Of a DNA stretch of 64,000 nucleotides, positions 17,921 to 28,604 are shown piece by piece. Position 1 is the stretch's first letter. Every line of letters begins with the position of its first letter. A program made the translations under genes and the position numbers. Source of the DNA: an uncultured Planococcus sp. (GTDB lineage Bacteria > Bacillota > Bacilli > Bacillales_A > Planococcaceae); contig CANLRI010000001.1 in the NCBI GenBank assembly GCA_947493585.1, positions 1,178,001-1,242,000 of the forward strand. Reading direction: 5' to 3'. The notes under the pieces are model-generated. The model had not been told where the DNA came from. It did not search any database and saw only the letters and a program-made list of their open reading frames with translations.

Positions 17921-19651
17921 ATGAAGAAAAAATCCTTGCTCTGGCTCTTCGCACTTGTGTTGATCCTGTCCGCATTTCTCGCAGCATGCGGCGGCGGCAG
18001 CGATGATGCATCCAATGAGTCAGGCTCAGAAGGCGAAGGTTCTTCTGAAGGAACAGCAGAAGGCGAACCGCAAAAAGGCGGAACGCTTGTATACGGCCTT
18101 GACGCTCCACCGGAAGGCTTGTTCTCTTCCGCATTTTACGGTATCGCAACTGATGCAGAAGTCATCGACCTATTTGATGAAGCATTGATCAGCTATAACG
18201 AAAACCTGGAGCCGGAACCGAACGTCGCTTCATGGGAAACTGAAGACAGTAAAGTTTTCAACTTTAAATTCGAAGAAGGCGTGAAATGGCATAACGGCGA
18301 AGAGTTGACTGTCAACGACTGGGTATTTGCCCTTGAAACGATTGCAGATCCAGATTATGACGGCCCCCGTTACGCAAATGTGCAAACAATCGAAGGCGCT
18401 GAAGCATACCGCAGCGGCGACGCCGATTCCATTTCAGGCATCGAAGTGGTCAGCGATTATGAAATCAATATCACTTTCGACGAAGCCCGCGTCAACAACC
18501 TAACTAACCTATGGGCATACCCGCTTCCTGAGTCTGTTCTCGGCGACGTACCGGTTGCTGAAATGTCAGCATCGGAATGGGTTCGTTCAACTCCAATCGG
18601 AATTGGTCCATTCAAAGTCGACAAAATCGTTCCTGGCGAGTCAGTTGAATTCTCGAAATTCGATGAGTACTGGAACGGCGATGTCAACTTGGATAAAATC
18701 GTCCTGCGCGTTATCGATAACTCTTCTGTTGTCGGAGCATTGCAGAACAATGACATCGATATGATCTCCCTTCAGCCGGTATCCGGTCCTGAAGTAGAAC
18801 CTCTTGAAAATGTAGAAATCGTTACTTACCCTGGATTGACTTATTACTATGTAGGCTTCAAACTCGGTAAATTCGATAACGAATCCCAAACAATTACAGA
18901 AGAACTACCAAAATACCAAAGCAAAGAGCTTCGCCAGGCAATGATGTATGCACTAAACCGCCAAGAGTGGGTAGATGCATTCTTCTTCGGCTATGCGGAT
19001 GTTGTCAACAAGCCAGTTCCGTCTTCTCACTGGAACTCAGCAGATGACAGCGAATTGATTCAATATGAATACGATCCTGAAAAATCGAAGCAAATGTTGG
19101 ATGAGGCAGGATACGTTGATACGAACGATGACGGATTCCGTGAAGATCCGAATGGCGACGAGTTCGTCGTGAAATTCTCGCATTATGCAACAGGCAACCC
19201 GACTTTCGAATCCCGTGCACAAGCAATTGCCCAGTATTTCGAAGCAGTCGGACTGCGTTCTGAAGTGGAAATGGTTGAAGTTAACCTTTACTACGATATG
19301 GTCGAAAAAGATGATGCTTCCATTGAAACATTCTTCGGCGGCTGGGGTACAGGTACTGACCCGGATCCATCTGGACTATGGAAAGCAGACCAGCTCTGGA
19401 ACTACCCGCGCTACAACAATCCAGAAGCGGATCAATTGCTAGACGACGCGCTTGATATTGAAATCGTCGGCACTGATCAAGAAAAACGCAAAGAATTGTA
19501 TGTAGAATGGCAGAAGATCGTCAACGAAGATCTTCCGATGCTTTACATCGCGGAACTAGAAGAAATTAAGGCATTGAACACACGTGTCGGTGGAGTTGAA
19601 TATGACGTTTCCGGTCAAAACAGCCCTGCTGAATGGTTCGTAACAGAATAA
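17921..19651 (+). CDS. appA: oligopeptide-binding lipoprotein AppA
   Basis: A 576-aa family 5 extracellular solute-binding protein. It has a lipoprotein signal with lipobox FLAACGGG (Cys near residue 23), a Ser/Glu/Gly-rich linker and then the peptide-binding fold (VKWHNGEELTVNDWVFALE, GIGPFKVDKIVPGESVEF). It is tethered to the outer face of the membrane and delivers peptides to AppBC. ATG at 17921 follows AGGGGG. Two stem-loops separate it from appB, consistent with higher expression of the binding protein. Confidence 0.93.
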   Translation: MKKKSLLWLFALVLILSAFLAACGGGSDDASNESGSEGEGSSEGTAEGEPQKGGTLVYGLDAPPEGLFSSAFYGIATDAEVIDLFDEALISYNENLEPEPNVASWETEDSKVFNFKFEEGVKWHNGEELTVNDWVFALETIADPDYDGPRYANVQTIEGAEAYRSGDADSISGIEVVSDYEINITFDEARVNNLTNLWAYPLPESVLGDVPVAEMSASEWVRSTPIGIGPFKVDKIVPGESVEFSKFDEYWNGDVNLDKIVLRVIDNSSVVGALQNNDIDMISLQPVSGPEVEPLENVEIVTYPGLTYYYVGFKLGKFDNESQTITEELPKYQSKELRQAMMYALNRQEWVDAFFFGYADVVNKPVPSSHWNSADDSELIQYEYDPEKSKQMLDEAGYVDTNDDGFREDPNGDEFVVKFSHYATGNPTFESRAQAIAQYFEAVGLRSEVEMVEVNLYYDMVEKDDASIETFFGGWGTGTDPDPSGLWKADQLWNYPRYNNPEADQLLDDALDIEIVGTDQEKRKELYVEWQKIVNEDLPMLYIAELEEIKALNTRVGGVEYDVSGQNSPAEWFVTE

Positions 19652-19668
19652 AATCAGCAACTAACCTT

Positions 19669-19695
19669 CAACGATGGGCGGTCCGCCCATCGTTG
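19669..19695 (+). terminator. stem-loop after appA (no U-tract)
   Basis: A perfect 12-bp inverted repeat, CAACGATGGGCG with CGCCCATCGTTG, has a 3-base loop and lies 17 bases after appA. Only TATCTTT follows, so it is a partial terminator or an mRNA 3'-end stabiliser rather than a full stop. Confidence 0.7.
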
Positions 19696-19716
19696 TATCT
19701 TTATATGAAGCTCTTA

Positions 19717-19759
19717 TGCACGGTAAGGGCTGTTTTTAAAAAATAATCCTTACCGTGCA
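19717..19759 (+). repeat. second inverted repeat between appA and appB
   Basis: A perfect 12-bp inverted repeat (TGCACGGTAAGG with CCTTACCGTGCA) flanks a 19-base AT-rich loop. Together with the hairpin at 19669 it fills the 149-base appA-appB spacer. It may be an RNA processing or stabilising element, or less likely a protein-binding palindrome. Confidence 0.6.
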
Positions 19760-19800
19760 CGAGAGCACAGCCGAGAACCTATCAGACAAGGAGAGTACCT

Positions 19801-20766
19801 ATGCTTAAATATTCGATTAGACGATTGCTTGGAATGATTCCGATGCTGATTTTGATATCCATCGTGGTCTTCAGCCTCGCCAAACTGATGCCGGGCGATT
19901 CACTCAGCGGGGAAATCGACCCGCTTAACACCAGTCCGGAATACATAGCGGAAATGCGTGAAAAGCTCGGCTATAATGACCCTTTGCCGGTCCAGTATTT
20001 TAATTGGATCACTGGATTTGTCCAAGGGGATTTCGGCAAATCTACACGTTTTCAAATTCCGGTATTCGATTTGATCATGGAAAAAGTGCCAAATACTTTA
20101 TTATTAGGTGTGACAGCTCTCGTCATAACTTACATCATGGCTTTTATTATGGGGATGTATTCAGGCAGGCGCCCTTATACTTTAGGCGATAATGCCATTG
20201 CAGGATTTAACTATGTCATGCTGGCGATTCCATCTTTTGTTGCTGCCGTATTTGCAATTTATATTTTTGCTTTCCAGTTGAACTGGTTCCCGTTTGCAGG
20301 GTCGGTGGATATTTTGGTGGAAGAAGGCAGCTTTGAGTATTATATGAGCCGCATGCACCATGTATTGCTGCCGGCGATTGTCCTTGGGGCAATGAGCACA
20401 GCGAGTTATACGCAGTTTTTGCGTAACGACATCATCGAGAACTCCCGCAAGGATTTTGTCCGGACAGCGCGTGCAAAAGGTACACCGATGAAAAAAATCT
20501 ATAATGTCCATATTCTCCGCAATTCAATCATTCCGTTAGTCACATTCCTAGGATTCGATTTTGCCGCATTGATTGGCGGAGCCATCATTACAGAAACGAT
20601 TTTTACATATCCGGGCATCGGCCAGCTGTTTTTGGAATCTGTGACGAGCCGTGATTACCCGACCTTGATGGCCTTGACAATGCTTTTGTCGTTCCTTACA
20701 TTATTTGGTAATTTATTGGCAGATATTCTATACGGCGTCGTGGACCCACGAATTCGCCTGGATTGA
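19801..20766 (+). CDS. appB: oligopeptide ABC transporter permease AppB
   Basis: A 321-aa channel subunit with six hydrophobic segments. It shows the DppB/OppB-type N-terminus (YSIRRLLGMIPMLILISIVVFSL) and the cytoplasmic EAA-like loop (DFVRTARAKGTPMKKIYNVH) that contacts the ATPases. ATG at 19801 follows AAGGAGAG. It forms the channel with AppC. Confidence 0.93.
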   Translation: MLKYSIRRLLGMIPMLILISIVVFSLAKLMPGDSLSGEIDPLNTSPEYIAEMREKLGYNDPLPVQYFNWITGFVQGDFGKSTRFQIPVFDLIMEKVPNTLLLGVTALVITYIMAFIMGMYSGRRPYTLGDNAIAGFNYVMLAIPSFVAAVFAIYIFAFQLNWFPFAGSVDILVEEGSFEYYMSRMHHVLLPAIVLGAMSTASYTQFLRNDIIENSRKDFVRTARAKGTPMKKIYNVHILRNSIIPLVTFLGFDFAALIGGAIITETIFTYPGIGQLFLESVTSRDYPTLMALTMLLSFLTLFGNLLADILYGVVDPRIRLD

Positions 20767-20781
20767 GGAGGAAGCAGTAAA

Positions 20782-21699
20782 ATGGCATCATCAACTACCA
20801 TTACCCAACAAAAGAAGCCGGAAAGAAGCTTGTCTCCTTGGCAGATTGCCAGAAGGAAGTTTGTGCGCAACAAATTGGCAATGATCAGTTCATGCTTTAT
20901 TGTGTTGGTCACGTTAATGTCGGTATCAGCTCCATTTATCGCACCGGTATTGTCGCCGTTGCCGGATATTTCAAAAGTCAATATCAGCGCAATGAATATC
21001 GAGCCGAACGGCGAGCATCTTCTCGGTACGGATAAAAGCGGACGCGATGTCTTGACGCGCTTGTTCTATGGAGGCCGAATTTCGCTATTGGTCGGCTTTA
21101 GCGCAACACTTATCGTCATTACTTTAGGAACAGTGGTCGGGGCGCTTGCCGGATTTTTCGGCGGCTTTATCGATAGCATCTTAATGCGCTTCACGGATTT
21201 CGTGTTGAATTTTCCGTTCCTTGTATTTGTCATCGTTTTGAACACAATCCTTTACGGCATCGTGGATGGATTATGGGTTTTAATCATGGTTATCGGCGCG
21301 CTCAGCTGGGGCGGCGTGGCCCGCTTAGTGCGCAGCAAAGTGTTGGCGGAGAAAGAGAATGAGTATATCCTGGCTGCTTTGTCAATCGGCTGTTCTCCGT
21401 TCAAGGTCATTACAAAACACCTATTGCCGAATGTCATCTCGACCATCATCGTGCAAGGGACCTTAATTTTTGCGACGATGATCGTTATCGAATCAGCACT
21501 TAGCTATTTAGGCTTTGGCGTGCCGCAAGCGACACCTAGCTGGGGCAATATGCTGTCATCTGCCAACGAACCTGACGTCTTGCAAGGCAAGCCATGGATC
21601 TGGATGCCTCCAGCCATCATCATCACTTTAACGATTTTATCGATTAATTTTATCGGAGAAGGATTGAAGGATGCGTTAAACCCAAAATCATTGCGCTAA
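20782..21699 (+). CDS. appC: oligopeptide ABC transporter permease AppC
   Basis: A 305-aa DppC/OppC-type permease. It has an N-terminal helix (MISSCFIVLVTLMSVSAPFI), the GTDKSGRDVLTRLFYGGRISL motif typical of the family, and an EAA loop (YILAALSIGCSPFKVITKHL). GAGGAGG precedes ATG at 20782, 15 bases after appB. It is the last gene of the app operon, followed by a terminator. Confidence 0.93.
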   Translation: MASSTTITQQKKPERSLSPWQIARRKFVRNKLAMISSCFIVLVTLMSVSAPFIAPVLSPLPDISKVNISAMNIEPNGEHLLGTDKSGRDVLTRLFYGGRISLLVGFSATLIVITLGTVVGALAGFFGGFIDSILMRFTDFVLNFPFLVFVIVLNTILYGIVDGLWVLIMVIGALSWGGVARLVRSKVLAEKENEYILAALSIGCSPFKVITKHLLPNVISTIIVQGTLIFATMIVIESALSYLGFGVPQATPSWGNMLSSANEPDVLQGKPWIWMPPAIIITLTILSINFIGEGLKDALNPKSLR

Positions 21700-21712
21700 T
21701 TAAAACAGAAAA

Positions 21713-21754
21713 AAAGGATGGACGCGTGGCATGCCGCGCGTCCATCCTTTTTAT
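21713..21754. terminator. bidirectional terminator between appC and trpS
   Basis: A 16-bp stem has arms at 21713-21728 and 21739-21754 (AAAAAGGATGGACGCG pairing its complement). It has A-residues left and T-residues right, and lies between two convergent genes. Confidence 0.88.
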
Positions 21755-21763
21755 ATTCATCTT

Positions 21764-23043
<1,280 letters not shown>

Positions 23044-23088
23044 GAATTTATTATAATACAAAAGAGATTGGTGCCGCAATATGCAATT

Positions 23089-23430
23089 CTATGATTGATA
23101 AATCGCCAAGGAAACTGCCATGGCGATTAAAGTTGCCGCCCCGATGATCAAAAGGGGGGAACTTGAGAATGCCAGTACTTCTGATGGGAGCCGCATCTCA
23201 TCGTCTTCCAGGGTGGATTTGCTTTTAAACACCTTGCGCATGCTCATGGTAAATACGTCGAAAACACCAGTACGGACGACGAACACCCAAGCCCCGAAGA
23301 ACACTAGAATACCCCCGTAGATAAAGGAATTATTAATATATGACAGCAGTGAAAACGGTTCACTTCGAACGATCATCGTTAGCACAATAATCAGTTGCAC
23401 AGCGACAATTCCGATAATTATTCTTTTCAT
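23089..23430 (-). CDS. DUF3899 family membrane protein
   Basis: A 113-aa protein with an N-terminal helix (IIIGIVAVQLIIVLTMIV), a central helix (NNSFIYGGILVFFGAWVFVV) followed by a basic loop (FTMSMRKVFKSKS), and a C-terminal helix. This arrangement resembles the uncharacterised DUF3899 family. The start is ATG at 23430 with AGGGGTG upstream; the longer open frame adds 59 non-conserved residues. It diverges from oppA. Confidence 0.7.
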   Translation of the reverse strand: MKRIIIGIVAVQLIIVLTMIVRSEPFSLLSYINNSFIYGGILVFFGAWVFVVRTGVFDVFTMSMRKVFKSKSTLEDDEMRLPSEVLAFSSSPLLIIGAATLIAMAVSLAIYQS

Positions 23431-23622
23431 TATGGCACCCCTATTCGTTCTTATTGTAGAAGAAATAACAAAAAAAATCAAAAAAATGTTCAGAATCCAA
23501 TTGAGAAGAAAACGCTTACATGACGCGCTTTTCAGCCTATTAGTGATATTTTGAACAGCTCGATTAATGGTGTAAGTGTAAAATATTCCAAAAAAAACGC
23601 TGTACAAGAAAAAATATTTATG

Positions 23623-23656
23623 TATAATTAATCATGTACCAAGTTTTCAGAAAATT
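23623..23656 (+). promoter_or_regulatory. oppA promoter -10 and CodY box
   Basis: A perfect -10 TATAAT sits at 23623-23628, with a weak TGTACA as -35. Downstream, AGTTTTCAGAAAATT (23642-23656) matches the CodY consensus AATTTTCWGAAAATT at 14 of 15 positions. The box covers the region just after transcription start and abuts the oppA ribosome site (AAGGGGG, 23658-23664). CodY with GTP and branched-chain amino acids should repress the operon in rich medium. Confidence 0.8.
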
Positions 23657-23672
23657 TAAGGGGGCAAAATCA

Positions 23673-25394
23673 GTGAAAAACAGCAAGATTTTATGGCTAC
23701 TTGGCCTGGTTTTGGTACTTAGTGCTTTCCTAGCTGCTTGCGGCGGCGGAGACGACACTGATACCGGGACAGAAAACACAGAAACAGAAGAGACAGAAGG
23801 GGCAGAAGGCGCAGAAGGCAACGGCGGCGAACCTGACTCCGTACAAGAACTAAACTTGATCGAAGGAGCAGAAATCCCATCAATGGATTCTTCGATTGCT
23901 GAGGATGCAGTTGCATTCAACATCCTTAACAACGTAAACGAAGGCTTGTTCCGTTTGAACGAAGAAAACATTGCTGAACCTGCTCTTGCTGATGGCGAGC
24001 CTGAAATCAGTGAAGACGGCTTGACGTATACTTTCAAACTACGTGATGCTAACTGGTCGGACGGTACACCGGTCACAGCTAACGATTTCGTATTTGCTTG
24101 GCAGCGCGCGATTGACCCAGACACTGGTTCACCTTATGGACCATACATGATGGCTGGAACAGTCAAAAACGCTAAAGAAGTTTCTGAAGGAGACATGGAA
24201 GTTTCAGAACTAGGAATCAAAGCTGAAGACGACAAAACTCTTGTCGTAGAACTTGAGCGCCCGACTCCTTACTTCATGTCATTGATGGCTTTCGGTACAT
24301 TCTATCCACTCAACGAAGAGTTTGTAACTGAGCAAGGCGACAAGTACGCTTCAAACTCTGAAACAATCCTTTACAACGGACCTTTCACTCTTACGAACTG
24401 GGATGGCACTGGCCTGACTTGGACAATGGAGAAAAACCCTGAGTACTGGGATGCTGAAACTGTTCAACTTGAAAAAATCAATGTTGACGTAGTAAAAGAA
24501 ACTTCAACTGCAGTTAACCTTTACCAATCTGGTGAAAAAGACCGTGTAGGACTTTCTGGTGAGTTCGCAATGCAATACGCTGAAGACCCAGAAGTTGTAA
24601 AAGAACTTGAACCAACTTTGTTCTACTTGAAATTTAACCAAGAACGCAACGGAGAAGAAACTCCACTTGCTAACGAAAACATCCGTAAAGCGATTGCTAC
24701 TGGCTTCAACAAGCAAGACCTTGTAGATGTCGTTCTAGCTAACGGATCTCTCCCGGCTAACTACCTAGTACCAACTGAATTCACTTTCAACGAAGCTGGC
24801 GAAGACTTCCGTGATATCAACGGAGACATGCTTCCATTCAACGCTGAAGAAGCGAAAACCTACTGGGAGAAAGGCCTAGAGGAAATCGGCGAAACAGAAG
24901 TTACTCTTGAACTTCTTGGCGGCGACTCTGAGCTTGCTGGTAAAATGGATGCTTATTTGAAAGAGCAACTTGAAACAAATCTTGAAGGTTTGACAGTGAA
25001 CTTGAAAGCTGTACCATTCGGCGTACGCCTTGAGCTTGATGAAGCACAAGACTACGATATGCAAAACTCTGGATGGGGCCCTGACTTCCAGGATCCGATG
25101 ACATTCATCGACCTATTCGTAACTGGCGCTTCTCACAACTTGATGTCTTACTCTAACGAAGAGTTCGATAACTTGGTAGAGCAAGCTAAAGGCGAATTGG
25201 CACAGGATGCTGAAGGACGCTGGGAAGCAATGGCTCAAGCTGAAAAAATCTTGATTGAAGAAGACGCTGCTATCGCACCGATCTATCAGCGCGGTCTCAT
25301 GTCCCTTCAAAAGCCATATGTTAACAACATTATCAGCCACCCATTCGGTGGAGATTACAGCTACAAATGGGCTTATATTTCTGGTAAGGAATAA
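23673..25394 (+). CDS. oppA: oligopeptide-binding lipoprotein OppA
   Basis: A 573-aa family 5 solute-binding lipoprotein. The signal ends in lipobox FLAACGGG, then comes a Thr/Glu/Gly-rich linker and the OppA fold (DANWSDGTPVTANDFVFAWQRAID, YNGPFTLTNWDG). It differs strongly from AppA in sequence. GTG start at 23673 behind AAGGGGG. Codon choice is strongly biased (AAC, GAA, ACT, CTT), as expected for a highly expressed surface protein. It captures oligopeptides, including signalling peptides in relatives. Confidence 0.95.
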   Translation: MKNSKILWLLGLVLVLSAFLAACGGGDDTDTGTENTETEETEGAEGAEGNGGEPDSVQELNLIEGAEIPSMDSSIAEDAVAFNILNNVNEGLFRLNEENIAEPALADGEPEISEDGLTYTFKLRDANWSDGTPVTANDFVFAWQRAIDPDTGSPYGPYMMAGTVKNAKEVSEGDMEVSELGIKAEDDKTLVVELERPTPYFMSLMAFGTFYPLNEEFVTEQGDKYASNSETILYNGPFTLTNWDGTGLTWTMEKNPEYWDAETVQLEKINVDVVKETSTAVNLYQSGEKDRVGLSGEFAMQYAEDPEVVKELEPTLFYLKFNQERNGEETPLANENIRKAIATGFNKQDLVDVVLANGSLPANYLVPTEFTFNEAGEDFRDINGDMLPFNAEEAKTYWEKGLEEIGETEVTLELLGGDSELAGKMDAYLKEQLETNLEGLTVNLKAVPFGVRLELDEAQDYDMQNSGWGPDFQDPMTFIDLFVTGASHNLMSYSNEEFDNLVEQAKGELAQDAEGRWEAMAQAEKILIEEDAAIAPIYQRGLMSLQKPYVNNIISHPFGGDYSYKWAYISGKE

Positions 25395-25432
25395 AAATTC
25401 CCAACTGAATGTACTTTAGGAAAACATAATAG

Positions 25433-25468
25433 AAAGAGAGTATATCAAGGGATTGATATACTCTCTTT
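25433..25468 (+). terminator. stem-loop between oppA and oppB
   Basis: A perfect 16-bp stem, AAAGAGAGTATATCAA pairing its complement, has a 4-base loop and few trailing T. It lies 38 bases after oppA. It probably causes partial termination or protects the oppA mRNA. A separate -10 (TATAAT, 25546-25551) precedes oppB. Confidence 0.8.
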
Positions 25469-25578
25469 TCTACTGTGTATGAATTAACCGAAAATTAACG
25501 GTATTCTGCTTAATCAGAAAAATACAAGTGTCTATTGATACTTGATATAATAGAGCGATTTTATTTTGGAGGTGCACC

Positions 25579-26514
25579 ATGGCACGCTATATTGGAAAAA
25601 GATTAATTTATATGTTCATCACCTTAGCGCTTATTGCCACGTTTACATTTTTCTTGATGAAAATATTACCAGGTTCCCCAATTGCTTCCGCAGATAAGCT
25701 ATCTCCTGAACAACGGGCAGTCGTAGAGGCACGGTACGGACTGGACCAACCCCTTCCTGTTCAATATTTCGATTATATGTTTGGTTTGCTTAAAGGTGAT
25801 TTGGGTATTTCGATTAACCAATTCAAAGGCGCAAACGTAACGGATGTTATTTTAAGCCGCATGGGGCCGTCAGCCCAGATCGGATTCCAAGGAATGCTAC
25901 TTGGGACTGTACTCGGAATCCTCTTCGGGATGGTCGCGGCGCTCAGGCAAAATACATGGGTGGATTACGGAAGTACAATCGTTGCGATCATCGGTATATC
26001 CATTCCATCATTTGTGTTTGCATCCATGCTTCAATACTGGTTCGGTTTAAAATGGGACCTGTTCCCAGTGGCGCTATGGAAAGATGGCTTTATGTCCAGC
26101 GTACTGCCGTCAATCGCATTGGCGATGTTCCCACTGGCAACGGCTGCACGGTTTATCCGTACAGAAATGATCGAAGTTCTTGGATCTGACTATATCACTT
26201 TGGCAAAAGCTAAAGGGGCCAGCGGGTCTGAAATCGCTTTCAAACATGCATTCCGAAATGCTTTGATTCCATTGATTACAGTTCTTGGGCCAATGGCAGT
26301 CAGCATTTTAACAGGTTCACTTGTAGTCGAGCAGATTTTCGCGATTCCTGGAATCGGTGAGCAATTCGTAAAATCAATTATGGTCAATGACTTCTCTATT
26401 ATCATGGGTACGACAATTTTCTTCTCTGTATTCTTGATCGTCGTCATTTTGATCGTCGATATTTTGTATGGCGTCATCGATCCTCGTATTCGTCTTTCAG
26501 GAGGTAAGAATTAA
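25579..26514 (+). CDS. oppB: oligopeptide ABC transporter permease OppB
   Basis: A 311-aa six-helix permease. It opens with ARYIGKRLIYMFITLALIATFTFFL, has the YGLDQPLPVQYFDYMFGLLKGDLG segment and an EAA loop (YITLAKAKGASGSEIAFKHA). GGAGGTG precedes ATG at 25579. A TATAAT 28 bases upstream suggests the permease/ATPase part can be transcribed separately from oppA. It overlaps oppC by one base. Confidence 0.94.
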   Translation: MARYIGKRLIYMFITLALIATFTFFLMKILPGSPIASADKLSPEQRAVVEARYGLDQPLPVQYFDYMFGLLKGDLGISINQFKGANVTDVILSRMGPSAQIGFQGMLLGTVLGILFGMVAALRQNTWVDYGSTIVAIIGISIPSFVFASMLQYWFGLKWDLFPVALWKDGFMSSVLPSIALAMFPLATAARFIRTEMIEVLGSDYITLAKAKGASGSEIAFKHAFRNALIPLITVLGPMAVSILTGSLVVEQIFAIPGIGEQFVKSIMVNDFSIIMGTTIFFSVFLIVVILIVDILYGVIDPRIRLSGGKN

Positions 26515-27533
26515 TGACACAGAATTATGAAAAACTACCTCAAGATGCGTTTACACGCATTCCTAGAGATACACAAGAGGCAGAGAAAATCTCTAAACCA
26601 AGTGTCAGTTTTTGGCAGGATGCTTGGCGCAGCCTGAAGAAAAACAAAGGTGCGATCATCAGTTTGATCCTATTTGGCTTGATCCTTATCATGTCATTCG
26701 TCGGGCCGATGATCAGCCCGTACGAACCAAATGACCAAACTATCACGCACGCCAACTTGCCTCCAAAAATGCCTATTATCGAAAACCTGGGCATCATGGA
26801 CGGGGTAGGTACACTTGGCGGACGTGAAGTTGACTTATACGAAATGAAAAATGTCGAACAGAATTACTGGTTCGGTACAGACGGCCTTGGCCGTGACATG
26901 TTCTCCCGTGTATGGAAAGGGACGCAAGTTTCTTTGTTCATCGCATTTGTGGCAGCAGCAATTGATATGTTGATCGGCGTCATCTACGGCGGGATTTCCG
27001 GCTATTTCGGAGGCCGTATAGATGATGTCATGCAGCGTATCGTTGAGATTTTGACAGGTATTCCAAACCTAGTCGTCGTTATCCTCTTTATCCTCATCAT
27101 GGACCCGGGGATACTCGCGATCATCATCGCCCTGACGATAACCGGTTGGACCGGCATGTCGCGGGTAGTGCGTGGACAGGTTCTTAAATACAAGAGCCAG
27201 GAATTCGTCCTTGCAGCCCGTACGCTTGGCGCGAGCGACAGCCGCATCATCTGGAAGCATTTGATGCCAAACGTTCTCGGCGTTATTATTATCAACACGA
27301 TGTTCACGATCCCTGGCGCTATCTTCTTTGAAGCCTTCTTGAGCTTTATTGGACTTGGGCTACAGGCTCCGGATGCGTCTCTTGGGACATTGATCAATGA
27401 TGGGTATAAACTGATTCAGTATCAGCCGCATATTCTATTATTCCCGGCTGTAGTATTGAGTTTGATCATGATCGCATTTAACTTAATTGGTGACGGCTTG
27501 CGTGATGCGCTTGATCCGAAGATGAAAGATTAA
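26514..27533 (+). CDS. oppC: oligopeptide ABC transporter permease OppC
   Basis: A 339-aa OppC-type permease. It has a cytoplasmic N-terminal ~40 residues, a first helix (ISLILFGLILIMSFVGPMI), the family motif FGTDGLGRDMFSRVWKGTQVS and an EAA loop (EFVLAARTLGASDSRIIWKHL). Its ATG shares the A of the oppB stop TAA (TAATG), so the two are translationally coupled. It pairs with OppB to form the channel. Confidence 0.94.
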   Translation: MTQNYEKLPQDAFTRIPRDTQEAEKISKPSVSFWQDAWRSLKKNKGAIISLILFGLILIMSFVGPMISPYEPNDQTITHANLPPKMPIIENLGIMDGVGTLGGREVDLYEMKNVEQNYWFGTDGLGRDMFSRVWKGTQVSLFIAFVAAAIDMLIGVIYGGISGYFGGRIDDVMQRIVEILTGIPNLVVVILFILIMDPGILAIIIALTITGWTGMSRVVRGQVLKYKSQEFVLAARTLGASDSRIIWKHLMPNVLGVIIINTMFTIPGAIFFEAFLSFIGLGLQAPDASLGTLINDGYKLIQYQPHILLFPAVVLSLIMIAFNLIGDGLRDALDPKMKD

Positions 27534-27548
27534 GGAGGAAAGCCTTAG

Positions 27549-28604
27549 ATGGAAAAAATACTTCAAGTAAAAGACCTCGAACTTTCCTTCCACACATATG
27601 GTGGCGAAGTGAAGGCAATCCGAGGCGTTAACTTTGATCTATATAAAGGTGAAACATTGGCAATCGTAGGAGAATCCGGTTCCGGTAAATCTGTTACAAC
27701 GAAATCGATCATGCGTTTATTGCCTGAAGAGAGTGCCGAATTCAAAAATGGGGAAATCCTGTTCGGCGGGCGTGACTTGACGAAATTGAGCGATAAAGAA
27801 ATGCAGAAGATCCGCGGTAAAGATATCTCGATGATTTTCCAGGATCCAATGACGTCACTCAACCCAACGATGCCGGTAGGCCGACAGATTACAGAGCCGA
27901 TCTTGAAGCACCAAAACATCAATAAAGATGAAGCGAAAAAATTGGCGATCGACTTGCTGCGTTTGGTCGGCATGCCAAAACCTGAGCTTCGCATGAAACA
28001 ATACCCTCACCAATTCTCAGGTGGACAGCGTCAGCGAATCGTTATTGCTATTGCACTAGCATGCAACCCGCAGATCCTGATCGCCGATGAACCGACAACT
28101 GCTCTTGACGTAACTATTCAAGCACAAATTCTTGAATTGATGAAAGACTTGCAAAAGAAAATTGACACGTCGATTATTTTCATCACCCACGACCTCGGTG
28201 TAGTGGCAAACGTTGCTGACCGCGTAGCTGTTATGTACGGCGGGAAAATTGTAGAAATCGGCACAGTCGATGAAATTTTCTATAACCCACAGCATCCATA
28301 TACATGGGGACTTCTCAGTTCGATGCCTTCAATGGATGCAGAAGATGCAAAACTGTATGCGATTCCTGGCACGCCGCCGGATCTTCTCAATCCGCCTAAA
28401 GGCGATGCATTCGCTCTGCGTAGCGAATACGCCATGAAAATCGATATGGAACAGCCGCCTCCGTTCTTTAAAGTCAGCGATACGCATATGGCAGCTACAT
28501 GGCTTCTACATCCTGAAGCGCCAGCAGTTGAACCGCCTGAAATGGTCATCGAACGGATGAAAAAGTTCCCTGGTAGCCGTTATTATGAAGGGAGCGCGAA
28601 CTAA
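27549..28604 (+). CDS. oppD: oligopeptide ABC transporter ATP-binding protein OppD
   Basis: A 351-aa ATPase with Walker A GESGSGKS, signature FSGGQRQRI and Walker [13 protein letters not shown]. The C-terminal extension [23 protein letters not shown] lacks the four-cysteine cluster seen in AppD, as is usual for Gram-positive OppD. ATG at 27549 follows AAGGAGGAA. It overlaps oppF by one base. Confidence 0.94.
   Translation: MEKILQVKDLELSFHTYGGEVKAIRGVNFDLYKGETLAIVGESGSGKSVTTKSIMRLLPEESAEFKNGEILFGGRDLTKLSDKEMQKIRGKDISMIFQDPMTSLNPTMPVGRQITEPILKHQNINKDEAKKLAIDLLRLVGMPKPELRMKQYPHQFSGGQRQRIVIAIALACNPQILIADEPTTALDVTIQAQILELMKDLQKKIDTSIIFITHDLGVVANVADRVAVMYGGKIVEIGTVDEIFYNPQHPYTWGLLSSMPSMDAEDAKLYAIPGTPPDLLNPPKGDAFALRSEYAMKIDMEQPPPFFKVSDTHMAATWLLHPEAPAVEPPEMVIERMKKFPGSRYYEGSAN

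Noticed and set aside
19717..19759. Riboswitch upstream of appB
   Set aside because: Only a simple inverted repeat with an AT-rich loop is present; no known aptamer core is recognisable.
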